The notes under the pieces are model-generated. The model searched no databases. It worked only from the letters and a program-made list of their open reading frames with translations, and was not told the origin of the DNA. From positions 777,863,138-777,927,137 of the forward strand of contig NC_090438.1 in the NCBI RefSeq assembly GCF_031143425.1: DNA of 64,000 nucleotides, read 5' to 3'. The stretch comes from Pleurodeles waltl. Its lineage: Eukaryota > Chordata > Amphibia > Caudata > Salamandridae. Both the position numbers and the translations under genes were made by a program. Of the stretch, positions 35,006 through 45,779 are shown piece by piece; within the stretch, counting starts at the first letter, position 1, and each line of letters opens with the position of its first letter.

Positions 35006-35791
35006 CTAGGGCCCAAGTCTGTTGGATGAATCCCTGCGGCATCTGCTGAAAGATGGTTGTTCTATCAGCGTAGCCTGAAATCCACCACACCATGAGCTGA
35101 GGTGCCCCTGCAGGACCAGGCGGTGAGGGCAACTTAGATTACCCAGCAACATTGAATGGAAGAATGGCATTGCTATTGGTAGGTTCCATGCTAGTTCCAT
35201 CAACATTAGGAACCAGGCTGGTGCTCTCCAGATCGGAGTCACCAATATCAAGTACACCCTCTGACGTCGGGCTTGCGCTGCTACTCTGGGACTCATTAGA
35301 AATGGGGGAAAGGCATACCACTGTCCTGATAACCAGCCCTGCATAAAGGTGTCCACTGCCACTGCTTCCGAATGCGGTCTCCAACTGATGTATCTAGGCA
35401 GTTTATAATTCAGTCTGGATGCAAAGAGATCCATGTGGCAAGGCCCCAACTGTCCATGAGTGCTTTGAAGAACTTGTAATCCAGTCTCCCATCGCTGTTG
35501 TCTGGGATATACCTGGGGTTCCAGTTCGCCACTTCGTTCTGCATCCCCAGGAGATACTCCGCTGTCTCTGAGATCTTATGTTGAAGGCAATAATGCTAAA
35601 AATCCTTTCCTAGGTCTGAGAGGATTTTTGACCTCATGCCCCCCGAGCAGTTTATGTACTACACTGCCGAGACATTTTCCATCCTCAAGAGGGTGCAGCA
35701 TGAGACCTTGTCCTTGGTAAGAGATTTAATGGTGAAGGACCCCGCAAGGAGTTCCAGGCAATTGATGTGGAGCATTTGTTCCCTTTCTGTC
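35006..35791 (-). pseudogene. DIRS RNase H and connection region (3' part)
   Basis: Frame 35,006-35,449 reads GPCHMDLFASRLNYKLPRYI, then GWLSGQWYAFPPFLMSPRV and TPIWRAPAWFLMLMELAW. The preceding piece reads EYLLGMQNEVANWNPRYIPD and, up to 35,791, MLHINCLELLAGSFTIKSLT and LLRMENVSA. These are the DIRS-1 group RNase H blocks (INxLELLA, the MDNxSA block, the DLFASRxNxKLPRxxSW block and AFPPFxxxPRV). Only a few stops and shifts occur. The element is cut at 35,791 by the solo LTR and resumes at 38,333. In an intact element this enzyme removes RNA from the cDNA hybrid. Confidence 0.88.
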
Positions 35792-38327
35792 TGTAGGAAA
35801 GTACCCTCTTTTTTGGCATGGTTACCCCCATTTTCTGCCTGTTGTCAGTGTGTTTGTGTGTTTGACTGCGTTCACTGGGATCCTGCTAACCAGGACCCCA
35901 GTGATTATGCTCTCTCCCTTTAAACTTGGTTACTTGAACCACATACACCCCACATTTGGCATACTGGTGCCCCCATGTAAGTCCCTAGTATATGGTACCC
36001 AGGTACCCAGGGCATTGGGATACCAGGGGATCCCCATGGACTGCAGCATGCATTATGCCACCAATGGGGAGCAATGCAGGCCTGCCATTGCAGCCTGTGT
36101 GAAAGGGTGCATGCACCCTTTTCACTTCAGGTCACTGCACCAGGTCACTGTAAGTCACCCCTGTGGTAGGCCCTCCTAGCCCAGAGGGCAGGGTGCAAGC
36201 ACCTGTGCGCGAGGGCACCCCTGTACTAGACGAGATGCCCCAGAACTTCAGTTACATTTTTCTGGACTTCGTGAGTGCGGGGGCGCCATTTTATGCGTGT
36301 ACTGGACATAGGTCACTACATATGTCCAGCTACATAATGGTAACTCTGAACCTGGGCATGTTTGGTATCAAACATGTTGGAATCATACCCCAATACTGTT
36401 GCCAGTATTGGAAGTATGATCCCATGTACCGTAGGGGCTCCTTAGAAGACCCCCAGCATTGCTCCCACCAGCCTTTTGGTGTTTTCTGGGCAGCCCAAGC
36501 TGCTGCCACCCCTCAAACAGGTTTCTGCCCTCCTACTTCTTGATCAGCTCAAGCCCAGGAAGGCAGAACAAAGGATTTCCTTTGGCAGATGGGGGGTAGC
36601 ACCCTCTCCCTTTGGAAATAGGTGTTACATGGCTTGAGAGGGGTAGCCTCCCCAAGCCACTGGTATGCTTTGAAGGGCACATTTGGTGTCCACCATGCAT
36701 AAGCCAGTCTAGACTGGTTCAGGGACCCCCAGTCCCTTCTCTGGCACCAAACTGGACAGTGACAAGGAGAGTGACCACTCCCCTGTCCATCACCACCCTT
36801 GGGGTGGTGCCCTATGCTCCTCCAGAGGGTTCCTTGATTCTGCCATCTTGAATCCAAAGTAGGCAGAGGCCTCTGGGAGCATCTGAGTGGCCATGTTAGG
36901 CAGATGATGTGAGAGCCCCCTCCCGATAGGTGGTCACCTGGCTAGGTGACCAATCCCCCCTTTCAGTGCTATCTAGGGTCTTCCTCTGGGGTGAGTCCTC
37001 AGATTCAGCTTACAAGATTCCAGCAGGACTCCTCTGCAACCTCTACTTTGACTTCTAGCCACTGGAACTGCGACTGAACCCACCAGGAACAATCAATCTG
37101 CATCCATAATGAAGACTCTGCTTGCAATATTGTTTCCACGGCTCCGTCCAGCTTCTGCTACATTTCCCTGGCTGTGCATCCTCTGAGGGCAGCAACTCTT
37201 CAGCCTGCATGAGAAGGAAGAAGGAATCTCCCTTTTGAGTGAAGGAGTCACTCCCCTGCATCTGCAGGCACCAACTTCAACGACGACCGGCTGCATGGAT
37301 CTCCTCTCATCCTGAGCTACATGGATCCTGCCACACAGGTGGTCATCTGGAATGGTCCCCTTGGCCCTCTCTACCAGCTGTCCAACTTTGCTGGAGGTAA
37401 GCCTTTTCCTTCCCACGCAGGACAGTACCCCCAGGTACCATGTCTCTTGCAGCTACCAAGGCTGGTTGGCATCTCCTCCAAGGGATCTTCAGGCTCCATT
37501 TAGCCCCAGCACTCCTTACTGTGACGCCCAGCCCTCTGCATGCTTCTCCTGTGGCGTGGGGCCCTTCTCCAGTTGTGCCGCATGGGCTCCTCTGCAACTC
37601 CTGGTTCCTCTTCTAGTCGGTCTCCTGTGGGGGATGCCTTTTCTTCTGTGTACTCTCTGCCTTTCTGAGGGCCCCTAGGATTCCCTCCCATGGGTTGAGC
37701 ACTCCTGGACCTTGCTGGTCCCCAGCAGCTCCACTTTTGCTTCACCGTGACTTCTGCCTTTGCCAAGGCTTGTTGGTGGCTTTCCCACGCCACTGACCAA
37801 CTGCAATCATCCATCCAGCATGGAACGTCAACTGCATCCTCCAGAAACTCTTCTCTGGCTCCAGGGCTGCATTGCTGATCATCTTCATCCTACCGTCGAC
37901 CAACTCCTACAACCACAGACGGGTGGGTATTGACTGCTGCCCCCACTGGACACTTCTGTGACTTCCGGACTTGGTTGCCTTCTTCCACAGGTCTTTCTCT
38001 TCAGGAATCCACCACAGTTTCTTGCAGTCTTGTCTGGGTGTTGCATTTTCTTATTTTCAGTCCTTTTGGGTGGTTTGGGGGAAAATCCAGTAATTTACTC
38101 CTTTCTTCCTGGTCGCTGGGGGCACTGTGGTACTTACCTTTGGGGCTTTCTAGTTTCTCCAGCTCTCCTCTGCCCATCCCACTTACCTAGGTGGGGGTCC
38201 TGCTCATCCACAGCTACCTCTAGAAAGCCTGGCTTCTAGACATTGCCTACATTTCAGTGATAGGCAAGCCCTGGTATAACGTCTAAGTACAATAGGTACC
38301 CACCACACACCCGGCCAGCTTCCTACA
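35792..38327. mobile_element. 2,536-bp solo LTR with perfect CTGTC target duplication
   Basis: It begins TGTAGGAAAGTACCC and ends CCAGCTTCCTACA, so the tips TGTAGGAA / TTCCTACA are exact 8-bp inverted repeats of TG...CA form. The 5 bases CTGTC occur immediately before (35,787-35,791) and after (38,328-38,332). The surrounding DIRS RNase H reading resumes when LTR and one duplication are removed. No gag or pol lies inside, so this is a solo LTR left by LTR-LTR recombination. The many short frames within it have no domains. Length is unusual for an LTR. The superfamily cannot be told from the LTR alone. Confidence 0.9.
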
Positions 38328-38765
38328 CTGTCCATCTGCCTCCCATTGAAATGTTGCCTCATCTGGCCCCCCAGCATTAAAGGCTGGCATCCAACTCTAT
38401 GACCAGATCTGGGTGGCCCCAAATGTCGCCAGAGGTTCCAGTCCTCTGTGTGGTCTATCTACCCCTGCAGCTGCATTTTGGCTTTCTGGTTGAGGGGAAC
38501 CAGCTCTGAGTACATGAGCCACCTCCTGTGGTGTGTTGCTTTGAGGCGTTGCAGGGCCCTGTAGTGCAGGGGGACCTAGAAATATGGCTTATATTGAGGA
38601 AGAAAGTATTCCCACTATCCTGGCGAGGTGTTACAGTGAAATTCTGTCCCTTCTCAAGACTTTCTTCAGTTCTTTTTTTATCTTGGAAGTTTGTGTCTCT
38701 GGTAGTCTTAGGGTTGCCAGATTCAAGTCTAACTTAAAGCCTTGTAAGGACATTGTTTAAGCCAA
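38328..38765 (-). pseudogene. DIRS reverse transcriptase tail and start of RNase H
   Basis: The minus strand reads LATLRLPETQTSKIKKELKK, then LQRLKATHHRRWLMYSELVP and LNQKAKMQLQG, then VIELDASL..CWGAR.GNIS and MGGRWT at the LTR border. This is the end of the RT and the first RNase H block (DASxxGWGA...GGRW), joined to HINCLELLAG across the solo LTR. The catalytic RT palm is missing. Gag sequence appears directly upstream at about 38,770, which implies an internal deletion of most of the RT. Confidence 0.75.
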
Positions 38766-38769
38766 GATC

Positions 38770-39736
38770 AGATCAGATTTCTTGTCGATGATGACAAATC
38801 CTAGATCCTGGAGGTCAATTTTTATCAGCAGAGATCTGCGCCATTCCACTGACAGGGCACAATTGGTGTTCCCTAAAAGTCACATGGCCCTTTGGGCCCA
38901 ACCTGCCACAAAATTCGTCGGAGACCCTGTTGCTTTAGCCTGCTCTGCTACTTTGATAATCTTTGTTAGAGGGCCTACCACGTCCAGTACCTTATCCTCG
39001 AACACTTCCCCGACCTGTCAATGCCCTACTTGGGGTCTTTCTTATATTTCCCAAAGAATATGCACATCTTGCCATCGATCTCTGGGGTCAGAGCTACTTG
39101 CTTGCTAAGTGAGGGTCTGGGATATTCCGTCCAAAGGAAGGCCCTAACTGTCATTTTCTAAGGCTTGTCTGATCTTTGCGACATAGTCTGCCACCTTTTG
39201 CTCTAGGATCCATTCTGATGAGTGGAGACAGTCGCTCAGGTTCGAACATGTCTGTTTGACCAAGACCCCCTTCTTGAGAATCTGAAGCTCTAGAGCCAAG
39301 CCATCAAGGCTTACTGCTGCTAGGTTTGTCCAGAGATGAGCCATCATCATCCCCTTTAATGGGGAAACCAGTATCGCGTTCATCATTGGGGATGACAAGG
39401 TCGCCAGATTGCCCTGGTGACACATCCTCCTGGGAGGGTACATTACCAAGCGAACATGCACTCTTATGGAAGGTGTTGCATAGTCTATAGAAGTCTTCCA
39501 GGTGCCCAACTTCACACTTACGGGCTTTTGTGGTAATGGAGGATGAAAGTCCACTAGGCCCCTCCATTGGCAAGCCAGGTTCACTAAAGACCTTGGGGAT
39601 TTGCTGTGCGAGCCTATTGATTTGGTCCTGGAGGGTGGCTAAAGCCCTAGATATGGCTTGTGAAAGGGCTTTTTCTACTTCTGCAGGGAACCATGAAATT
39701 GAATATTCATGGTCTCTGAAAGATTCCATATTTTTT
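38770..39736 (-). pseudogene. DIRS gag-like ORF1
   Basis: Minus-strand frames include MESFRDHEYSISWFPAEVEK, then LSQAISRALATLQDQINRLA, EVGHLEDFYRLCNTFHKSAC and, nearer 38,800-39,000, VAGWAQRAMCLLGNTNCALS followed by VEWRRSLLIKIDLQDL. The W-x-QR..LLGN.N..LS..RR..LL..ID block is the conserved part of DIRS ORF1. The reading frame stays open across 39,304-39,730 and ends at the TTAA border of the large insertion. Beyond that insertion (44,715-44,810) the same frame reads MMQHFQQHFHEISIGTESGF and a stop, so the gag start was probably there. It would form RNA-binding particles if intact. Confidence 0.7.
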
Positions 39737-39750
39737 TTAACCCCTTCTGT

Positions 39751-40163
39751 GCCTTGGACGAGATGATCTCGTCCAAGGCTACAGTTCCCCTGTGCCTTGG
39801 ACGAGATCATCTCGTCCATGGCACAGGGGAACTTGGGGGCACGCTAGCGCGCCCCCGTGCACCCCCCTTCCCCCCCCAAGTCGGGATGGAAGGGGAAGAC
39901 CTTCCCCTTCCACCCCCGACCCCCCCCACCCCCCCTGTGACGTCAGCGCGCGAGCGCGCGCTGATTTGTCACAGGGGCCTCCCTAGTCGCGCTGGAAGCT
40001 CTGCTTCCAGCGTGATTGAAAAAGAAATGCAAAAGCATTTCTTTTTCAATCACTTGGGAGGCCCGGAGGGGCTTCAAAGGGAAGGAAAAGTATTTCCTTC
40101 CCTTTGAAGTCCCTCCGAGGGTTTCAAAAGTCAGATTGCTTGCAATCCGGCTTTTGAAACCCC
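39751..40163. repeat. Chain of consecutive near-perfect hairpins
   Basis: Inverted repeats follow one another with almost no gap: 39,751-39,779 (GCCTTGGACGAGAT / ATCTCGTCCAAGGC), 39,788-39,829, a GC-only palindrome near 39,946-39,962, 39,990-40,012, 40,014-40,051 (GATTGAAAAAGAAATGC / GCATTTCTTTTTCAATC), 40,072-40,110 and 40,119-40,163. Each stem has a different sequence. Together they cover most of the stretch. Confidence 0.9.
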
Positions 40164-40189
40164 ACTAGACACCAGGGATTTTTTTTTTT

Positions 40190-42370
40190 TATTGAAACAG
40201 ACAAAAGGGAGCGACCCCTTGGCCAAGGGTCGCTCCCAGGGGGGGCATTTTTTTGAGAAGGCCTTTTCTGCCCCCAGGGGGGGCAGAAACCTCTAGGCAC
40301 CAGGGACCATTTTCTTTTTTTTTTTATGTTTCATTTCTTTTTTTTTTGGTGGGGAGCGACCCCTTGGGCAAGGGTCGCTCCCCTTGGGGGAAAATTATAT
40401 TTTGGCCATTTCTGCCCCCCTTGGGGGCAGATTGGCCTATTTTGATGAGGCCAATCTGCCCCCAAGGGGGGTAGAAACCACTAGACACCAGGGAATTTTT
40501 TCTTTGCGTGAATTTCACGCAAAGGGAGCGACCCCTTAGGCAAGGGTCGCTCCCTGAGGGGGGAGGGCAATTTATTTTAGGCCATTTCTGCCCCCCCTGG
40601 GTGCAGATCGGCCTATTATTAGGCCGATCTGCCCCCAGGGGGGGCAGAAACCTCTAGGCGCCAGGGCAAATTTTTTTTTTGTGTTTTTTTTTTTTGTTGT
40701 TTCTTTTTTTAGAGATGGGGAGCGACCCATCAGGCAAGGGTCGCTCCCCTGGGGGGCAAATTGTATTTAGACCATTTCTGCCCCCCTGGGGGCAGATTGG
40801 CCGATTTTAGGTCAATCTGCCCCCAAGGGGGCAGAAACCACTAGGCACCGGGGATTTGTTTTGTGGCGCCAATGTCACTCAGGGGGAGCTACCCCGTAGG
40901 CAAGGGTCGCTCCCGGGTGGGGTGGGGGTTGGGGGGGCAAATTTATTTTAGGCCATTTCTGCCCCCCCGGGGGCAGAAACCTCTAGGCGCCAGGGCAATT
41001 TTTTTTTTGTTTGTTTGTTTGTTTTTTTTGAGATGGGGAGCGACCCATCAGGCAAGGGTCGCTCCCCTTGGGGGGCAAATTGTATTTAGGCCATTTCTGC
41101 CCCCCTGGGGGCAGATTGGCCGATTTTAGGTCAATCTGCCCCCAAGGGGGCAGAAACCACTAGGCACCGGGGATTTGTTTTTTGGCGCAAATGTCACGCA
41201 GGGGGAGCGACCCCGTAGGCAAGGGTCGCTCCCGGGGGAGGGGGTAGGGGCTGGGGGGGGGACAAATTTATTTTAGGCCATTTCTGCCCCCCCTATTATT
41301 AGGCCGAACTGCCCCCGGGGGGGGCAGAACCCTCAGGGCACCAGGGCAAATTTTTTTGTTGTGTTTTTTTTTGTGTTTGTTTGTTTTTTTCGAGATGGGG
41401 AGCGACCCATCAGGCAAGGGTCGCTCCCCTGGGGGGCAAATTGTATTTAGGCCATTTCTGCCCCCCTTGGGGGCAGATTGGCCGATTTTAGGTCAATCTG
41501 CCCCCAAGGGGGCAGAAACCACTAGGCACCTGGGATTTGTTTTTTGGCGCCAATGTCACGCAGGGGGAGCGACCCCGTAGGCAAGGGTCGCTCCCGGGGG
41601 GGGTGATTTTTTTAAGGCCATTTAGGCCCCCCCGGGGGGCAGATCGGCCTATTATTAGGCTGAACTGCCCCCGGGGGGGGGCAGAACCCTCTAGGCACCA
41701 GGGCAAATTTTTTTTGTGTGTTTTTATTTTTTTTTTGTTTCTTTTTTTAGAGATGGGGAGCGACCCATCAGGCAAGGGTCGCTCCCCTGGGGGGCAAATT
41801 GTATTTAGACCATTTCTGCCCCCCTGGGGGCAGATTGGCCAATTTTATGTCAATCTGCCCCCAAGGAGGCAGAAACCACTAGGCACCGGGGATTTGTTGT
41901 TTGGCGCCAATGTCACGCAGGGGGAGCGACCCCGTACGCAAGGGTCGCTCCCGGGGGGGGTGGGGGCTGGGGGGGGAATAATTTATTTTAGGCCATTTCT
42001 GCCCCGCCTGGGGGCAGATCGGCCTATTACTAGGCCGAACTGCCCCCAGGCTGGGGGCAGAACCCTCAGGGCACCAGGGCAAATTTTTTTGTTGTGTTTT
42101 TTTTTCTTTTTTTTTCGAGATGGGGAGCGACCCATCAGGCAAGGGTCGCTCCCCTGGGGGGCAAATTGTATTGAGGCCATTTCTGCCCCCCTTGGGTGCA
42201 GATTGGCAGATTTTAGGTCAATCTGCCCCCAACGGGGCAGAAACCACTAGGCACCGGGGATTTGTTTTTTGGCGCCAATGTCACGCAGGGGGAGCGACCC
42301 CGTAGGCAAGGGTCGCTCCCGGGGGGGGGGGGGGCTGGGGGGGGGAATTTATTTTAGGCCGTTTCTGCCC
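40190..42370. repeat. Hairpin higher-order tandem array, period about 357-367 bp
   Basis: About thirteen copies of GGGAGCGACCC..GGGTCGCTCCC occur, near 40,208, 40,355, 40,525, 40,720, 40,882, 41,037, 41,205, 41,398, 41,567, 41,757, 41,922, 42,123 and 42,291. From 40,716 on, two half-unit types alternate. One starts GAGATGGGGAGCGACCCAT, the other GGCGCCAATGTCACGCAGG, each about 160-200 bp, giving a higher-order unit near 360 bp. Each half also has a second hairpin (TCTGCCCCC..GGGGGCAGA around GGCAGATTGGCC). T-runs of variable length separate units. Confidence 0.92.
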
Positions 42371-42390
42371 CCCCCCTCCTGGGGCCGGCT

Positions 42391-43660
42391 GAGCTAGAGG
42401 CCAAACTCCACAGGTAGGCACTTTGCAAAAAACACCTCTGTTTTCTGTGAAAAAATATGTTCTGTCCACGTTGTGTTTTGGGCCATTTCCTTTCGTGGGC
42501 GCTAGGCCTACCCACAGAAGTGAGGTACCATTTTTATTGAGAGACTTAGGGGAACGCTGGGTGGAAGGAAATTTGTAGCTCCTCTCAGATTCCAGAACTT
42601 TCTGCCACAGAAATGTGAGGAACATGTGTTTTTTTAGCCACATTTTGAGGTTTGCAAAGGATTCTGGGTAACAGAACGTGGTCCGAGCCCCGCAAGTCAC
42701 CCCATCTTGGATTCCCCTAGGTCTCTAGTTTTCAGAAATGCACAGGTTTGGTAGGTTTCCCTAGGTGCCGGGTGAGCTACAGGCCAAAATCCACAGGTAG
42801 GCACTATTTTCTTCCAAAAAATGGGATGTGTCCACGTTGCGTTTTGGGGCGTTTCCTGTTGCGGGCGCTAGGCCTACCCACGCAAGTGAGGTATCATTTT
42901 TATCGGGAGACTTGGGGGAACGCTGGGTGGAAGGAAATTTGTGGCTCTCTCAGATTCCAGAACTTTCTATCACCGGAATGTGAGGAAAAGGAGTTTTTTG
43001 GTCAAATTTTGAGGTTTGCTTAGGATTCTGGGTAACAGAACCTGATGAGAGCGTCACAAGTCACCCCATCCTGAGTTTCCCTAGGTGCCTAGTTTTGAGA
43101 AATGTCCAGGGTTGCTAGATTTTCCTAGGTGCCGGATGAGCTAGAGGCCAAAATCCACAGCTAGGCACTTTGCAAAAAACAGGTCAATTTTTCTTTGGGA
43201 AAATGTGATGTGTCCATGTTGTGTTTTGGGGCATTTCCTGTTGTGGGCACTAGGCCTACCCACACAAGTGAGGTACCATTTTTATCGGGAGACTTGGGGA
43301 AATACTGTGGCTCTTCTTAGATTCCAGAACTTTCTGTCACCGAGATGTGGGGGAAAAGTATTTTTTTTTTGCCAAATTTAGAATTTTGCAAAGGATTCTG
43401 GGTAACAGAACCTGGTGAGAGTTCCACAAGTCTCCTCATCCTAGATTTCCCTAGGTGTCTAGTTTTAAAAAATGCACAGGTTTGCTAGGTTTCCCTAGGT
43501 GCCACCTGAGCTAGAGGCCAAAATCCACAGCTAGGCACTTTCCAAAAAACATGTCAGATTTCAACGTAAAAATGTGATGTGTCCATGTTGCGTTTGCTGT
43601 TGCCGGCATTAGGCCTACCCAAGCAAGTGAGGTACTATTTTTATCAGGAGACCTGGGGGA
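42391..43660. repeat. Second tandem array, period about 364-383 bp
   Basis: The word GAGCTAGAGGCCAAA (or GAGCTACAGGCC) begins at 42,391, 42,774, 43,138 and 43,508. Units share TAGGCACTTTGCAAAAAAC, GGCGCTAGGCCTACCCAC, AAGTGAGGTACCATTTTTAT, TTCCAGAACTTTCTG and GATTCTGGGTAACAGAAC. There are three full copies and part of a fourth, with moderate divergence. It has no hairpins and no visible relation to the array on its left. Confidence 0.92.
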
Positions 43661-44710
43661 ACACAGAATAGAAGAACAAGTTTTATTGCCCCTTGTCTTT
43701 CTCTACATTTTTTCCTTTCAAATGTAATACAGTGTGTAAAAAATACTTTTATTTGAGAAAAGCACTGTAATTCATATGCTAGTATGGGAACCCCGGAATT
43801 CAGAGATGTGCAAATAACCACTGCTTCACAACACCTTAGCTTGTGCCCATTTTGGAAATACAAAAGTTTCTTTGATACCTATTTTCCAATCTTTATATTT
43901 CAGCAAATTAATTGTTGTATACCCTGAATACAATGAAAACCCATTGCTAGATGCAGCTCCTTTATTGGCTCTGTGTACCTAGGGGTCGTCATGAACCTAC
44001 AAGCCCTATATATCCCAACAATCAGAAGGGTCCAGCAGACGTAACAGTATATTGCTTTTGAAAATCTAACATGACAGGAAAAAGTTACAGAATAAAACGT
44101 GGAGAGAAATGGCTGTTTTTTACCTCAATTTCAATTGTATTTTATTTCAGCTGTTATTTTTTGTAGGAAAACCTTGTAGGATCTACACACATGACCCCTT
44201 GCTGAATTCAAAATGATGTCTATTTTCCAGAAATGTTTAGGTGTTGGGGATCCAGCATTGGTTTTACACCCATTTCTGTCACTAACTGGAAAGAGGCTAA
44301 AAGCACAAAACACAGTAAAATTAGGGTATGTCCCAGTAAAATGCCAAATTGTGTTGGAAAATGTGGTTTTCTGATCCAAGTCTGCCTGTTCCTGAAAGCT
44401 GGGACGATGGTGATTCTAGCACTGCAAGCTCTTTGTTTGTGCCATTTCGAGGAAAAAAACACAAGCCTTTTTCCCATTTTGTTTTTTAAACAACATTTGT
44501 GCTGTATTTTGGCTAATTTCTTGGTCTCCTCCAGGGTAACCCACAAACTCTGAGTACCTATAGAATTCCTAGGATGTTGGAAAAAAGGACACACATTTGG
44601 CGTAGGTAGCATATTTGGACAAAAAGTTATGAGGGCCTAAGCGCAAACTGCCCCAAGTAGCCCAAAAACGGTCTGGCACCTGAGGGGGAAAAGGCCTGGC
44701 AGCGAAGCGG
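43661..44710. other. Non-repetitive right part of the TTAA element
   Basis: AT-rich sequence without tandem repeats or a convincing frame, ending in GGCACCTGAGGGGGAAAAGG and the right tip. Overlapping short frames on both strands (44,131-44,612) lack domains. Confidence 0.6.
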
Positions 44711-44714
44711 TTAA

Positions 44715-44830
44715 ATACAGATAGCATTACAAAAACCCACTTTCAGTTCCAATAGATATTTCATGGAAATGTTGTTGAAAATGCTGCATCATTTCTCCAG
44801 TGTGGGATCCTCCAAAGACTGATAATTATG
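44715..44830 (-). pseudogene. Likely start of the DIRS gag, separated by the TTAA element
   Basis: On the minus strand MMQHFQQHFHEISIGTESGF, a stop, then CYLYLKN read in the same frame as the gag piece that begins at 39,736. Only the frame agreement across the insertion supports this. Confidence 0.35.
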
Positions 44831-45299
44831 GTTGCACATTCCTCTCTAATCTTAACAAGCCAAGAGGAAAAGCTTTCGAACACTTCTTTTGAAAGAACAT
44901 GTGATAGTGGTAGCTGCTCAATGTCTTTAGAACCTAGCTTTGAACTGTTTTTTTATGAATCGCAAAGACCATATAATGTTCAGTGCACAGTCACTATTTT
45001 AGTTTTTCAACATCACAGGATCTTTGACGATGACTCTGGTGGTGTGTCTTGTGGATATTTTGGGATGCTGTACTGACAAGTATTGCATTTTATATGACTT
45101 TTTTCTTTTTTTTGTTTGGTGCATTATTTAGCATTATTGTTTTAGAAACTGTCAGAAGTACCCAGGCTACACCTCATGGTTCAAATGATCTTTTTAAGGT
45201 CTTGAGACTACGGCAACAAAACTGCAACTAACAATAGTTGTTTTCGCAATACCTGTCTGACATGCCTCCAAAAGCAATTTGATTTTTTAATGCTTTGGG

Positions 45300-45775
45300 A
45301 ATTTCAGGCAAGACCTGCTCAAGCAAAACTGGAGATGGAAAGAATCCTAGGCGGAACAAGTTGCAACAAATTGTCATACTGTAACTGGATCAGCTGCCAC
45401 TTTTGTGAACTTTGGAACACTCTTATCTTTGATTTCTGAACATGCTGCAGGTAGGCTTGGACCATGGATGACTTGATGCCTCCACTGTTCTGTAGCACCA
45501 TTTTTGTCAATGTCCATATCAACATTTACCCCAAGTTCACAAGATCAATTGCACATAAAACCAAGACCACATAACATCAGTCATCCGTCCTGAAAGCTGA
45601 ATTAAGAAGTGTGGCTTGCTTCATTATTGGGCTTTGAAAGTTTCACAGAATAATGCCTAAGCTCAAATATCTCCACTGGCTCTCTTTACCTGCACACATC
45701 CTTGTCAAGAAGACCTAGATCCTACTCAAAGTGATCAACAATGGTATTCTGCATTTTCTGGCTTCCTCAGTGTAG
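45300..45775 (+). pseudogene. Possible LINE RT C-terminal remnant (CR1/Rex-like)
   Basis: Plus-strand pieces such as SSVLKAELRSVACFIIG, then KLKYLHWLSLPAHILVKKT and ILLKVINNGILHFL resemble the tail of CR1/Rex-type LINE polymerases, which has an LHWLPVxxRIxFK block. Several stops and shifts are needed, and no other part of such a LINE is recognisable nearby. Confidence 0.35.
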
Positions 45776-45779
45776 ACAT

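Larger units (their letters stand above)
39741..44710. mobile_element. 4,970-bp TTAA-flanked non-autonomous element (piggyBac-like ends)
   Basis: TTAA lies at 39,737-39,740 and again at 44,711-44,714. Between them the tips CCCCTTCTGTGCC and (reverse complement of the right) CCGCTTCGCTGCC match at 10 of 13 bases. TTAA duplication and CC-starting tips are the hallmarks of piggyBac-type insertion. The element sits inside the DIRS gag. Internally it has a hairpin chain (39,751-40,163), a hairpin higher-order array (40,190-42,370), a second tandem array (42,391-43,660) and about 1 kb of non-repetitive sequence to the right end. No transposase is encoded. The 237-residue frame at 41,537-42,250 is repeat translation, so movement would need a protein from elsewhere. 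Confidence 0.75.

Noticed and set aside
35850..38420. Many 60-110-residue frames in the solo LTR
   Set aside because: No motif of gag, pol or env is seen and the frames are on both strands. This is consistent with a non-coding LTR.
39840..40000. CpG island or promoter of a host gene
   Set aside because: The GC-rich stretch is part of the hairpin chain inside a mobile element. No exon follows it.
41537..42250. 237-residue plus-strand frame, the longest in the window
   Set aside because: It is a read-through of the hairpin higher-order array. Its peptide repeats with the DNA unit, and the frame is lost in neighbouring units.
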